Shown: positions 34,870 through 42,639 of the stretch, piece after piece
How positions within the stretch are numbered: position 1 is the stretch's first letter
Layout: every line of letters begins with the position of its first letter
Source of the DNA: Tateyamaria omphalii
GTDB taxonomy: Bacteria; Pseudomonadota; Alphaproteobacteria; Rhodobacterales; Rhodobacteraceae
Direction of reading: 5' to 3'
Length of the DNA stretch: 64,000 bases
Assembly (NCBI RefSeq): GCF_019802125.1
Contig: NZ_JAHVHT010000001.1
Location: forward strand, 1,054,001 to 1,118,000
The notes under the pieces: generated by a model
The model's database searches: none
What the model was told of the DNA's origin: nothing
What the model saw: the letters and a program-made list of their open reading frames with translations, nothing else
Made by a program: the position numbers and the translations under genes

Positions 34870-36278
34870 GCGACATTTTGATCGTAGATGATGAGCGTGA
34901 CATCCGGGAACTGATCTCGGACATTCTCAAAGACGAAGGCTATGCCACGCGGCTTGCCGGAAATTCGGATGATGCGATGGCGGCGATCAACACGGCCGAA
35001 CCGGCGCTCATGATCCTCGACATCTGGCTCAAGGATAGCCGGATGGACGGGATCGACATTCTGAAGGCGGTCAAGCGGGACAATCCGGGCGTGCCGGTGG
35101 TGATCATCTCGGGCCACGGCAACATCGAGATTGCGGTCGCTGCGATAAAGCAGGGCGCCTATGACTTCATCGAAAAGCCCTTCAACATCGATCAGTTGCT
35201 CGTCGTCATCCGGCGCGCGATGGAAACATCGCGCTTGCGCCGCGAAAACCAGAGCCTGCGCCGCCCCGAAGTGGCCGAGGCCAAGATGATCGGCGCCTCC
35301 GCCAGCTTCCGCGCTTTGATCTCGCAGCTCGACAAGGTCACCAAGTCCAACGGTCGCGTGATGCTCACCGGTCCGGCGGGTTGCGGCAAGGAGGTGGCGG
35401 CCCGGTATATTCACGCAAATTCCAACCGCTCCGACGCGCCCTTTGTCACCGTGAATTGCGCCGGTGTCGCGCCCGAGAACATGGAAGAGGTGCTGTTCGG
35501 GAAGGAAAGCGCGGATCGTGGGGTTGAGCCGGGGCTTTTGGAACAGGCGCATGGCGGCGTGATCTATTTCGATGAGGTTGCGGACATGCCGATCGGTACG
35601 CAATCGAAGATCCTGCGCGTTCTGGTGGATCAGCAGTTCCAGCGGGTTGGCGGGACAGACAAGGTGCGCGTTGATCTGCGTGTCATCTCCTCGACCAACC
35701 GCAATCTGGAAGAGGCCATTGCCGCCGAGACCTTCCGTGAGGAATTGTATCACCGCCTGAATGTCGTGCCGATTGCAGTGCCGAGCCTTGAGGATCGGCG
35801 GGAGGATATTCCGGTTCTGGCCTCGCATTTCATCATGGAATGCAACGCGGCCCAGGGGCTGCCGAAGCGGGAGTTGACCGAGGATGCCGCAGCCCTGATG
35901 CAGACGATGGTCTGGCCGGGAAATGTGCGGCAGCTCAAGAATATGGTGGAGCGGGTGCTGATCCTGGGCGACGGGACGGGGCCGATCGATGCCAAGGAAT
36001 TGCCCGGCTCGGAGGAGCCCGCGGGTGAGGAAGGGCGCGTGGTTCTTTCGGGGGCTCTGGCGACCCTGCCCCTGCGGGAGGCGCGGGAGGCATTTGAACG
36101 GGAATACCTGCTGACCCAGATCAATCGCTTCGGGGGCAATATCAGCCGGACGGCCAATTTTGTGGGGATGGAGCGGTCGGCGCTGCACCGCAAATTGAAG
36201 TCGCTGGGGGTGGTGACCTCTTCGAAATCGGGGGCGCGGGTGGCGCATCTGGATGAGGAGGAGGCGCAGGCGTCCTGA
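34866..36278 (+). CDS. ntrX: response regulator NtrX, GAFTGA-less
   Basis: 470 aa: receiver with Asp52 (MILDIWLKDSRMDG), AAA+ domain with Walker A GPAGCGKEVAARYIH and Walker B FDEVADMPIGTQSKI, and a Fis-type helix-turn-helix (NISRTANFVGMERSALHRKLKSLG). Where GAFTGA is expected the sequence reads LFGKESADRGVEPGLLEQ, so a direct sigma-54 contact is unlikely. It is cotranscribed with ntrY. It is followed by a hairpin and then by genes that do not belong to the usual ntr-trk-hfq block. Confidence 0.96.
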   Translation: MSDILIVDDERDIRELISDILKDEGYATRLAGNSDDAMAAINTAEPALMILDIWLKDSRMDGIDILKAVKRDNPGVPVVIISGHGNIEIAVAAIKQGAYDFIEKPFNIDQLLVVIRRAMETSRLRRENQSLRRPEVAEAKMIGASASFRALISQLDKVTKSNGRVMLTGPAGCGKEVAARYIHANSNRSDAPFVTVNCAGVAPENMEEVLFGKESADRGVEPGLLEQAHGGVIYFDEVADMPIGTQSKILRVLVDQQFQRVGGTDKVRVDLRVISSTNRNLEEAIAAETFREELYHRLNVVPIAVPSLEDRREDIPVLASHFIMECNAAQGLPKRELTEDAAALMQTMVWPGNVRQLKNMVERVLILGDGTGPIDAKELPGSEEPAGEEGRVVLSGALATLPLREAREAFEREYLLTQINRFGGNISRTANFVGMERSALHRKLKSLGVVTSSKSGARVAHLDEEEAQAS

Positions 36279-36279
36279 C

Positions 36280-36301
36280 GTGTCCCAGCGTGGGACACTT
36301 T
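36280..36301 (+). terminator. short hairpin ending the ntr operon
   Basis: GTGTCCCA (36280-36287), loop GCG, TGGGACAC (36291-36298), then TTT. It starts 2 bases after the ntrX stop. The short T-run makes it a weak intrinsic terminator; the palindrome could also be a protein site. Confidence 0.6.
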
Positions 36302-36353
36302 CCAAAACGCTGCAATACCAAAGGCTTAGACTGCGCCCAAATCCTTAATTTAG

Positions 36354-37421
36354 TTAACCTTTGCGCACCTCAAGCTGTGCCAGCACGTCGAGGCCCTGCA
36401 TGTTCAGAAAGTGCAGCATGTCGATGAAGACCCAGTTCTCGGCCAGCTTGTCGCCGTCGCGGCGGTAGATGTCGACCACGCGCATGTCGGCCTTGCGACC
36501 CGAGGGCGGCAGGCCGAGATAGGGGCCGGTGCATTCCATCGTCAGGTTGGGCCAACCGAAAAAGCCGCCATAGGTGCCCTCGGCCATGCGGCAGATATGG
36601 CCGTTGAACGTCCGTGCGCCCAATTGGGTGCGGAAGGGGCGCTGGTGCTGTTCGATGTAACGCTCGATGGTGTAGGTGGCACCAATCCCCGTGGGACCCC
36701 ACCACAGCATGTCGTCGTGCCAGTGCTGGCGCAGCTCGTCCCGCGGGTCCGGTGGGGTATCGGTGGCGTTCACGGACGAGATCATGCCGATCATTGCGTT
36801 GATCAGGTCAAGCGTCGCCGCACTCTGTGCCGGATCCTGTGCGTCCGACAGCACGCCATCCTGCGTCATGGGACCGGGCTGCACCAACTGTGCGCCGGTC
36901 ATGCCGGGAAGAGGGTACTGACCGGCCTGCGCCATGAGGTGCAACAGGTCGCAAAAGAAAGCCTGTTCGATGATGCGCCCCTCGGACACGCGGCTGAATT
37001 CGGCAAAGCGCAGCATGACGATCTTGCCCGTGGGCTGGATGCCCAGAAACGGCGCATCAAAAAGCGCGAGGATATGGCCCATGGCGCAGACCCATGTGCC
37101 CGGCGCGCCATCGAGGCTGTTGTCGCCGGCAAAGAGCACGTCGACCCGTCGTTGGGGGCGGTGCAGCGCGGCTGTCAGCGGTGTCCAGAACCGATCCGCC
37201 ACGGCGGCGATGCCGCGTTGATCGTGCCAGGGGTGCATCCCGCGCCAATGCACATCCGGTTCCATATGCAGGGCGAGGGCCTGCCGCATGTCGCCGCCGC
37301 GTGCGGCGTCCGCGATGGCGGCGTGATGGGCCAGCACGATGCTTTTGGCGTCCTGCAGGCGGGTCGCTTCTTCCGACAGGGGGGCTGCGTCGGGCGTGTG
37401 TGATTTGATCGTGTGGGGCAT
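36354..37421 (-). CDS. two-domain SnoaL-like (NTF2-fold) protein
   Basis: 355 aa made of two SnoaL/NTF2-like halves. The first (about 20-175) has AIADAARGGDMRQALALHMEPDVHWRGMHPW and ends EFSRVSEGRIIEQAFFCDLLHLM. The second (about 210-345) has ELRQHWHDDMLWWGPTGIGATYTIERYIEQHQRPF and ends YRRDGDKLAENWVFIDMLHFLNMQG. Each half thus ends in the same aromatic-acidic block. SnoaL-type proteins are polyketide cyclases or related isomerases; the function here is unknown. It is on the strand opposite to ntrX and trkA and lies in the 3-kb block between them. Confidence 0.78.
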   Translation of the reverse strand: MPHTIKSHTPDAAPLSEEATRLQDAKSIVLAHHAAIADAARGGDMRQALALHMEPDVHWRGMHPWHDQRGIAAVADRFWTPLTAALHRPQRRVDVLFAGDNSLDGAPGTWVCAMGHILALFDAPFLGIQPTGKIVMLRFAEFSRVSEGRIIEQAFFCDLLHLMAQAGQYPLPGMTGAQLVQPGPMTQDGVLSDAQDPAQSAATLDLINAMIGMISSVNATDTPPDPRDELRQHWHDDMLWWGPTGIGATYTIERYIEQHQRPFRTQLGARTFNGHICRMAEGTYGGFFGWPNLTMECTGPYLGLPPSGRKADMRVVDIYRRDGDKLAENWVFIDMLHFLNMQGLDVLAQLEVRKG

Positions 37422-37462
37422 TTGGGTCTCTTGCAGGGGCGGGGCAAAGCCGGGCGGTGGTG

Positions 37463-37927
37463 TTATCCTTGGGTGACGACGCGGAACCGGCCATCGCCGG
37501 TCCGTATGGCGCAGCTGCGCGCGTTGAGCCGGGGCAGGGTGGCCGAGGGGCCGGGCGGGGCCGCTTGCGAGACACCTTGCGGGCAGGCGGGGATCTCGAC
37601 GGGGCGGTAGCCCAGATCGCCCATGCACTGCCCTTTGACCCGCGCGCGCAGGTTGGCGTTGACATCGACGGTATAGACCTCGCCCGGTACCCAGTAGCCG
37701 CCGCGTGTGAAGCATTCGCCATAGGCGTTGCAGACCCGGCGCGGCACGTAGCGCGGCGCACCCTGGCGCACCTGGTTGGCCACGGGCGCATCGCGCAGCG
37801 CACGGACGTCGCAATTGGTGTTGTCCCGTTCGAACTGCGCAAAACTGACCCCCTCGGCATAATAGGTCGAGAGGGGCAGGCAGCCGGACAAGGCCACCGG
37901 CAGGGCAAGGAGCAAGAGCGCACGCAT
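37463..37927 (-). CDS. probable lipoprotein, function unknown
   Basis: 154 aa. The precursor begins MRALLLLALPVALSGCLPL, with a clear lipobox (LSGC, Cys16). The mature protein has five further cysteines, several in CDVRAL, CNAYGECF and CMGDLGYRP contexts, which suggests disulfides in the periplasm. No domain is recognised. The ATG at 37925-37927 gives a clean lipoprotein signal; the upstream in-frame start is rejected. It lies 41 bases upstream of the SnoaL-like gene on the same strand. Confidence 0.68.
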   Translation of the reverse strand: MRALLLLALPVALSGCLPLSTYYAEGVSFAQFERDNTNCDVRALRDAPVANQVRQGAPRYVPRRVCNAYGECFTRGGYWVPGEVYTVDVNANLRARVKGQCMGDLGYRPVEIPACPQGVSQAAPPGPSATLPRLNARSCAIRTGDGRFRVVTQG

Positions 37928-38206
37928 CGCCGAGACAGTGCCGCAGCGCGGTGGATTTGGCAATTGGGGTGTTGAGTTAATGGCGGGTTAGAGCCCAACA
38001 TGCCCATTCTTCAGCGTTCAGCGAATAACCGAAATCCAATTGAGTATTTCCAGCGACCGGGATAGCGTTTGTATGTGGCCTTGCTCGGGCCTCCCCCCTC
38101 CACTGGGGCAGCATCTGACATGCGGAGCCACACTATTTCGGACCTATCCTGTTCGAGCACGCGCATAAGGAGGGATTGCAGAGACCGCTCGCAATGGAGG
38201 TTCAAG

Positions 38207-38920
38207 ATGAGACTATCATCACCAATCTACACACTTAAGCGCCAAGCAAAACGACTGGCACGCGGCAATGGCATCAAGCTCCACGAGGCACTCAACCAGA
38301 TTGCCACCAATGAGGGCTTCAAGGACTGGAGCCATTTGGCGTCCAGCTACTCCACAACTACACCAGCCAAGGAAATCATGAGCCGAGTCAATTCAGGCGA
38401 TATGGTGCTGATCGGTGCGCGTCCCGGTCACGGCAAAACCCTTCTTGGGTTAGAGTTGGCCGCATTGGCTAAGGAAAACAGTCGCAAAGGGTATGTTTTC
38501 TCTCTGGACTACAATGACAAGGATGTGTGGGATCGGTTTGAAAAACTTGGTTTAGACCCAAAGGAACATGACAGCTCAATCGTCGTTGATACCTCCGACG
38601 CTATCTGCTCAGCTTACATCATTGAACGGCTCGCGATTGCCCCAGATCACGCACTCGTCGTTGTCGACTACCTCCAGCTTTTGGATCAAAAGCGCAGCAA
38701 TCCCCCGCTTGAAGAACAACTCCTGGCGCTGAAGAAATTTGCCATCGAATGCGGATCGGTTGTGGTTCTGATTTCCCAGATTGACCGCGCTTTTGAGCTG
38801 TCGTCCAGTAGCATGCCGGCTCTTGCGGACATCCGATTGCCAAATCCCGTCGACCTCTCGCTTTTTGACAAGAGGTGCTTCTTACATGACGGCCAGATAC
38901 AGATAGAGCTGGCGGCATAA
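38207..38920 (+). CDS. small DnaB-like (RecA-fold) ATPase with helical N-terminal tag
   Basis: 237 aa. Walker A is GARPGHGKT (residues 70-78), the position of the DnaB FSLEM motif reads FSLDY (Asp101), Walker B is VVVDYLQLLDQ (Asp154) and the sensor block is LISQIDRAFE (189-198), all DnaB-helicase-like. The DnaB N-terminal domain is absent; instead residues 1-46 (IYTLKRQAKRLARGNGIKLHEALNQIATNEGF) form a short basic helical tag. GGAGG 6 bases before ATG 38207 fixes the start. G+C is visibly lower than in the flanks, suggesting acquisition. It may be a helicase, a KaiC-like ATPase or an accessory-element protein. Confidence 0.75.
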   Translation: MRLSSPIYTLKRQAKRLARGNGIKLHEALNQIATNEGFKDWSHLASSYSTTTPAKEIMSRVNSGDMVLIGARPGHGKTLLGLELAALAKENSRKGYVFSLDYNDKDVWDRFEKLGLDPKEHDSSIVVDTSDAICSAYIIERLAIAPDHALVVVDYLQLLDQKRSNPPLEEQLLALKKFAIECGSVVVLISQIDRAFELSSSSMPALADIRLPNPVDLSLFDKRCFLHDGQIQIELAA

Positions 38921-38928
38921 CGCCAAGC

Positions 38929-38965
38929 GGACTTTGCGGACGTTCGTCGAAGTTCCGCAAAGTCC
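38929..38965. repeat. 12-bp stem hairpin after the DnaB-like gene
   Basis: GGACTTTGCGGA (38929-38940) pairs with TCCGCAAAGTCC (38954-38965) around a 13-base loop containing TTCGTCGAA, itself palindromic. No T-run follows. The sequence type (GGACTTTGCGG...TTCG...CCGCAAAGTCC) resembles intergenic repeats I have seen in marine Rhodobacterales, but I cannot confirm other copies here. Confidence 0.6.
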
Positions 38966-38981
38966 CGAAAGCCAACACCAA

Positions 38982-39118
38982 GCCGATCCAACACAAGCCC
39001 GTGGGCTGGTGTAACGCCGGCAGTTCGGCAGCGCTTTATGGCAGCCAAACACATCTCACAGAAATTCGGTTCGCTACAGTATCCAAAACACCAGCCCACG
39101 GGCTTGTGTTGGACCGGC
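38982..39118. repeat. 31-bp inverted repeat pair flanking 75 bases
   Basis: Arm 1 (38982-39012) and arm 2 (39088-39118) are reverse complements over 31 bases with one mismatch; the inner 25 (38988-39012 and 39088-39112) are identical. Each arm contains its own small palindrome AGCCC-GT-GGGCT. CAAGCCGA (38979-38986) can also pair with TCGGCTTG (39123-39130). The 75-base centre has no ORF. Possibilities include a MITE-like element, a long RNA hairpin or a protein-bound cruciform site. Confidence 0.75.
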
Positions 39119-39346
39119 GCCTTCGGCTTGATTCCGGTCCGGTCAGTACTTGGAGCCAACGTCCGCTTCGTCCCGCAAAGCTACCGGTTGTCAGCAAATG
39201 CCATTCATACCCCCAAGGCGCCGACGCCCGCGCGTGCCGTCCCTCACCACCCATGACGTAGGGCCAAGCGTTGACCGCTTGGCCCCTGTCTGTCATGCAA
39301 AGGGGCCGAGTGTGCCGCGATGCGGCGCGTCATCACGGGGACATGG

Positions 39347-40723
39347 ATGAAGGTCATCATCTGCGGTGCAGGCCAGGTGGGCTGGCAGATTGCCCGCCAC
39401 CTTTCGGGCGAGCGCAATGACGTGACGGTGGTCGACAATGACCCCGATCTGGTGCGGCGCGCCACGGACACGCTGGATGTGCAGGGGGTGGCCGGTTTTG
39501 CGAGCTACCCGGATGTGCTGGACCGTGCGGGTGCGCGCGATGCCGACATGGTCATCGCCGCCACCTATTCGGACGAGGTGAACATGGTCACCTGTCAGGT
39601 CGCCCATTCCGTTTTTGGCGTGAATCGCAAGATCGCGCGGCTGCGCAGCCAGTCCTATCTGACCGCCATTTATTCCGACCTCTATCGTCGCGATCACATG
39701 CCGATCGACGTGGTGATCTCGCCCGAGAAGGAGGTTGCGGCGGCCGCCTTGCAGCGGCTGAGCGCGCCCGCGTCCTTTGACACGGAGTTGTTCATTGATG
39801 GTCAGGCCCAGCTGCTGGGCATTGCACTGGATGCTGATTGCCCGGTGCTGAACACGCCGCTGCGCCAGTTGACCGACCTGTTTTCGACCCTGCGCGTTGT
39901 TGTTGTCGGTGTGCGCCGCGAGGGGACGCTCTTTGCTCCGGAAGCATCGGACCAGTTGTTTGAAGGGGACGAGGCGTATGTCTTTGCCCATGTCGATGAC
40001 GTACCCCGCACCATGGAAGTGTTTGGCAAGACCATGCGCAAGCAGGAGCGGGTCGTTTTGGTCGGCGGGGGCAATGTGGGCCTGACCGTGGCCCGCACGC
40101 TGGAACAACGTGCCAGCCGCGTGCGCGCCAAGGTGATCGAGCGCAACCGCCGTTGTGCGGAGCTGGCCGCCGAGGGGCTGGAGCGCACCATCGTCCTGAA
40201 CGGCGATGGTCTGGACGTGAACCTGCTGGCGGAGGCGGGTGTGAGCCGTGCGGATGCGATGCTGGCCGTGACCGACGACGACAAGACCAACATGCTGGCC
40301 GCCGTGCGCGCCAAGTCCGAAGGTTGTCCCTATGCCATTGCGCTGATCAACGATCCCACGCTGGTACCGATGATGGGGCCGTTGGGCATCGACGCCTATA
40401 TCAACCCGCGTGCCACCACCGTCAGCTCGATCCTGCGCCATATTCGTCATGGCAGGGTGCGCTCCGTCTACTCCATCGGCGACGCCGATGCAGAGGTGAT
40501 CGAGGCCGAGGTGCTGTCGACCTCGCCGCTCGCCGGCAAGAAGATCAACGAGATCGACTTTCCCGAGGGCGTCCTTGTGGGGGCGATCCGCAAGGGGGGG
40601 GAGGTCATTCGCCCCGTGGGCAGCACCCGTATCGATGAGGGCGATGTCGTTGCCATCTTTGCCCTGGCCACCGATGTGCCCGAGGTGGAGCGCCTGATGC
40701 AGGTGTCCATCGACTTCTTCTGA
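39347..40723 (+). CDS. trkA: Trk system potassium uptake protein TrkA
   Basis: 458 aa, two RCK (TrkA-N plus TrkA-C) halves. The first NAD-binding motif, MKVIICGAGQVGWQIARHLS, is at the N-terminus; the second, VVLVGGGNVGLTVARTLEQ, begins about residue 234. TrkA is the cytoplasmic NAD/ATP-sensing subunit that gates TrkH. The ATG at 39347 starts directly on the Rossmann strand; an upstream in-frame ATG would add nine unusual residues. The stop shares one base with the trkH start (TGATG). Confidence 0.97.
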   Translation: MKVIICGAGQVGWQIARHLSGERNDVTVVDNDPDLVRRATDTLDVQGVAGFASYPDVLDRAGARDADMVIAATYSDEVNMVTCQVAHSVFGVNRKIARLRSQSYLTAIYSDLYRRDHMPIDVVISPEKEVAAAALQRLSAPASFDTELFIDGQAQLLGIALDADCPVLNTPLRQLTDLFSTLRVVVVGVRREGTLFAPEASDQLFEGDEAYVFAHVDDVPRTMEVFGKTMRKQERVVLVGGGNVGLTVARTLEQRASRVRAKVIERNRRCAELAAEGLERTIVLNGDGLDVNLLAEAGVSRADAMLAVTDDDKTNMLAAVRAKSEGCPYAIALINDPTLVPMMGPLGIDAYINPRATTVSSILRHIRHGRVRSVYSIGDADAEVIEAEVLSTSPLAGKKINEIDFPEGVLVGAIRKGGEVIRPVGSTRIDEGDVVAIFALATDVPEVERLMQVSIDFF

Positions 40724-42270
40724 TGCCGGACCGGGTGCAACCCCGCCAGCCGTTCTGGGCGTCTGTCCTGCAACTGCCGCTGTTTCTGCTCCTGGTGGGT
40801 GTGTTTTCGGCCGCGATGCTTGTGCCGGCGGTTTATGGTGGCGTGGTGCGCGATCTCGATGCGGCGCGCGCCTTTCTTTATGCGGGATTGCTGGGGGTGG
40901 TGATCTTTGGCCTGATCGGGCTGGCCCATGCGGGTCGTGATCCGAACCATGGCACGCTTGGGCCGCTGCTGTCACTGTTCAGCGCTTTTACCGTTCTGCC
41001 GGCGATACTTGCCGTGCCGTTCTATGAGGGTTTGGGCACCACGACCTTTCTGAACGCCTATGTGGAGATGGTGAGTGCCATCACCACCACCGGCGCCACG
41101 ATGTTTGATGATCCGGGTCGTTTGAACGGCACTCTGCATCTGTGGCGCTCCATGGTGGGTTGGCTTGGCGGCCTGCTGATGTGGATTGCTGCATCGGCCA
41201 TCCTGGCCCCGCTGAACCTTGGTGGGTTCGAGGTGACGGCACGGGCCGAGCCCGGTCGGAGTGCCAGCCGCGACATCGGCATGTCGGCCGAAGAGGTGCG
41301 GAAGCGGGTGCTGAAAGTGTCGTCCGTGCTGGTCCCCATCTATATGGGGCTGACGATGCTGCTATGGGTCTTGCTGACCGTCGGCGGCGAGGTGGGCCTG
41401 GTCGCCCTGTGCCACGCCATGGCCATCGTTGCGACGTCGGGGATCTCTCCGGTTGGCGGATTGGACGGGGCAGGATCCGGGATGGCGGGCGAGGCCGTGA
41501 TGTTCCTGTTCATGCTTTTTGCCCTGTCTCGCCTGACCTTTTCTACCGACACCACAACGGCTGAATCCGGTGGGCTGTGGCAGGATCCGGAATTCCGCAT
41601 CGGTGCCGTGGTGGTGCTGGCCGTGCCGATCTTCCTGTTCTTGCGGCACTTCCTGGGCGCTTATGACGTCGCAGCCGAACGCGATCTGGCCAGCGCCGGA
41701 CGGGCCTTGTGGGGCAGTGCCTTTACCGTGCTGTCCTTTCTGACAACCACGGGGTTCGCATCCGCGCACTGGGTCGACGCGCAGTCGTGGTCCGGGCTTG
41801 AGACACCCGGGCTTTTGCTGATGGGGCTGGCCTTGGTCGGTGGCGGCGTTGCCACGACGGCCGGAGGAGTAAAGCTGCTGCGTGTCTTTGCGCTCTATCG
41901 GAACGGTGTGCGCGAGATGGAGCGTCTGGTGCATCCCTCGTCCGTCAGCAGCGCGGGGCCGCGTGCGCGGCGTTTGCAGAAGGATGGCGCGTTCATCGCG
42001 TGGATTTTCTTCATGCTGTTTGCCCTCAGCCTTGCGGTGCTCACGATCCTGCTCGCTCTGACGGGCCTCGCCTTTGACACCGCGCTCGTGCTGGCCGTTT
42101 CGGGGCTGTCCACCACGGGACCGCTTCTCGAGGTGGCCAAGGATGCCCCGATCACGCTGACCGAGTTGAACGCGGGCGCCAAGGCCATTTTTACGGCTGC
42201 CATGGTTCTGGGGCGGCTTGAGACGCTGGCCATCATTGCCCTTTTCACCCCCGATTTGTGGCGCGGGTAG
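40723..42270 (+). CDS. trkH: Trk system potassium uptake protein TrkH
   Basis: 515 aa, inner membrane potassium channel subunit of the TrkH/KtrB family. Filter-like repeats are visible: SAITTTGATMFDD, IVATSGISPVGG, TTTGFASAHW and VSGLSTTGPLLEV, giving the four-fold pseudo-symmetric pore. It is translationally coupled to trkA. It is followed by a weak terminator and then hfq. Confidence 0.96.
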   Translation: MPDRVQPRQPFWASVLQLPLFLLLVGVFSAAMLVPAVYGGVVRDLDAARAFLYAGLLGVVIFGLIGLAHAGRDPNHGTLGPLLSLFSAFTVLPAILAVPFYEGLGTTTFLNAYVEMVSAITTTGATMFDDPGRLNGTLHLWRSMVGWLGGLLMWIAASAILAPLNLGGFEVTARAEPGRSASRDIGMSAEEVRKRVLKVSSVLVPIYMGLTMLLWVLLTVGGEVGLVALCHAMAIVATSGISPVGGLDGAGSGMAGEAVMFLFMLFALSRLTFSTDTTTAESGGLWQDPEFRIGAVVVLAVPIFLFLRHFLGAYDVAAERDLASAGRALWGSAFTVLSFLTTTGFASAHWVDAQSWSGLETPGLLLMGLALVGGGVATTAGGVKLLRVFALYRNGVREMERLVHPSSVSSAGPRARRLQKDGAFIAWIFFMLFALSLAVLTILLALTGLAFDTALVLAVSGLSTTGPLLEVAKDAPITLTELNAGAKAIFTAAMVLGRLETLAIIALFTPDLWRG

Positions 42271-42286
42271 GCGGGGCTTCGCGGTA

Positions 42287-42308
42287 GGTCCGTAACGGAC
42301 TGTTTTTT
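42287..42308 (+). terminator. possible weak terminator after trkH
   Basis: GTCCG (42288-42292), loop TAA, CGGAC (42296-42300), extended by one G-U pair, then TGTTTTTT. The stem is short but the T-run is good. Confidence 0.5.
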
Positions 42309-42399
42309 GGGGTGGAATCTTTCTAAACCCCGCGACATACTCCGCCCGGAGGGACGGTCTGATCCGCAGGCCTAAGCAAGAAAAAAAGGGTTAACCGAC

Positions 42400-42639
42400 A
42401 TGGCTTCGGACCGACAGAATTTACAAGATGCATTCCTGAACCACGTGCGCAAGACCAAGGTGCCCGTGACGATTTTCCTGATCAATGGCGTGAAACTGCA
42501 GGGGGTTATCACGTGGTTTGACAATTTCTGCGTGTTGCTGCGCCGCGATGGTCAAAGCCAATTGGTCTACAAGCACGCGATCTCGACCATCATGCCAAGC
42601 CAGCCCATCAGCCTGTATGAGGGCGAAGACGCCTCTTGA
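42400..42639 (+). CDS. hfq: RNA chaperone Hfq
   Basis: 79 aa: [59 protein letters not shown] contains both Sm motifs, with the YKHA segment that forms the proximal RNA site. The short acidic tail is typical of alphaproteobacteria. Hfq pairs sRNAs with mRNAs; it was first found as a nif regulator in Rhodobacter. It sits just upstream of hflX and shares one base with it. Confidence 0.98.

Larger units (their letters stand above)
38921..39346. other. 426-base gene-free region with inverted repeats
   Basis: The region between the DnaB-like gene and trkA holds two secondary-structure elements (38929-38965 and 38982-39118, listed separately). From 39119 to 39346 I see no credible gene; short readings there have no binding site or family features. 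A GGGGA tract precedes the trkA ATG. Confidence 0.6.

Noticed and set aside
34488-36305. 605-aa minus-strand reading frame
   Set aside because: It is antisense to ntrX and the end of ntrY; His/Arg-rich mirror frame without family features.
38011-38205. 64-aa minus-strand reading ending in WKYSIGFRLFAER
   Set aside because: The end faintly recalls the C-terminus of formylglycine-generating enzymes, but it is too short, has no binding site and may be chance or a remnant.
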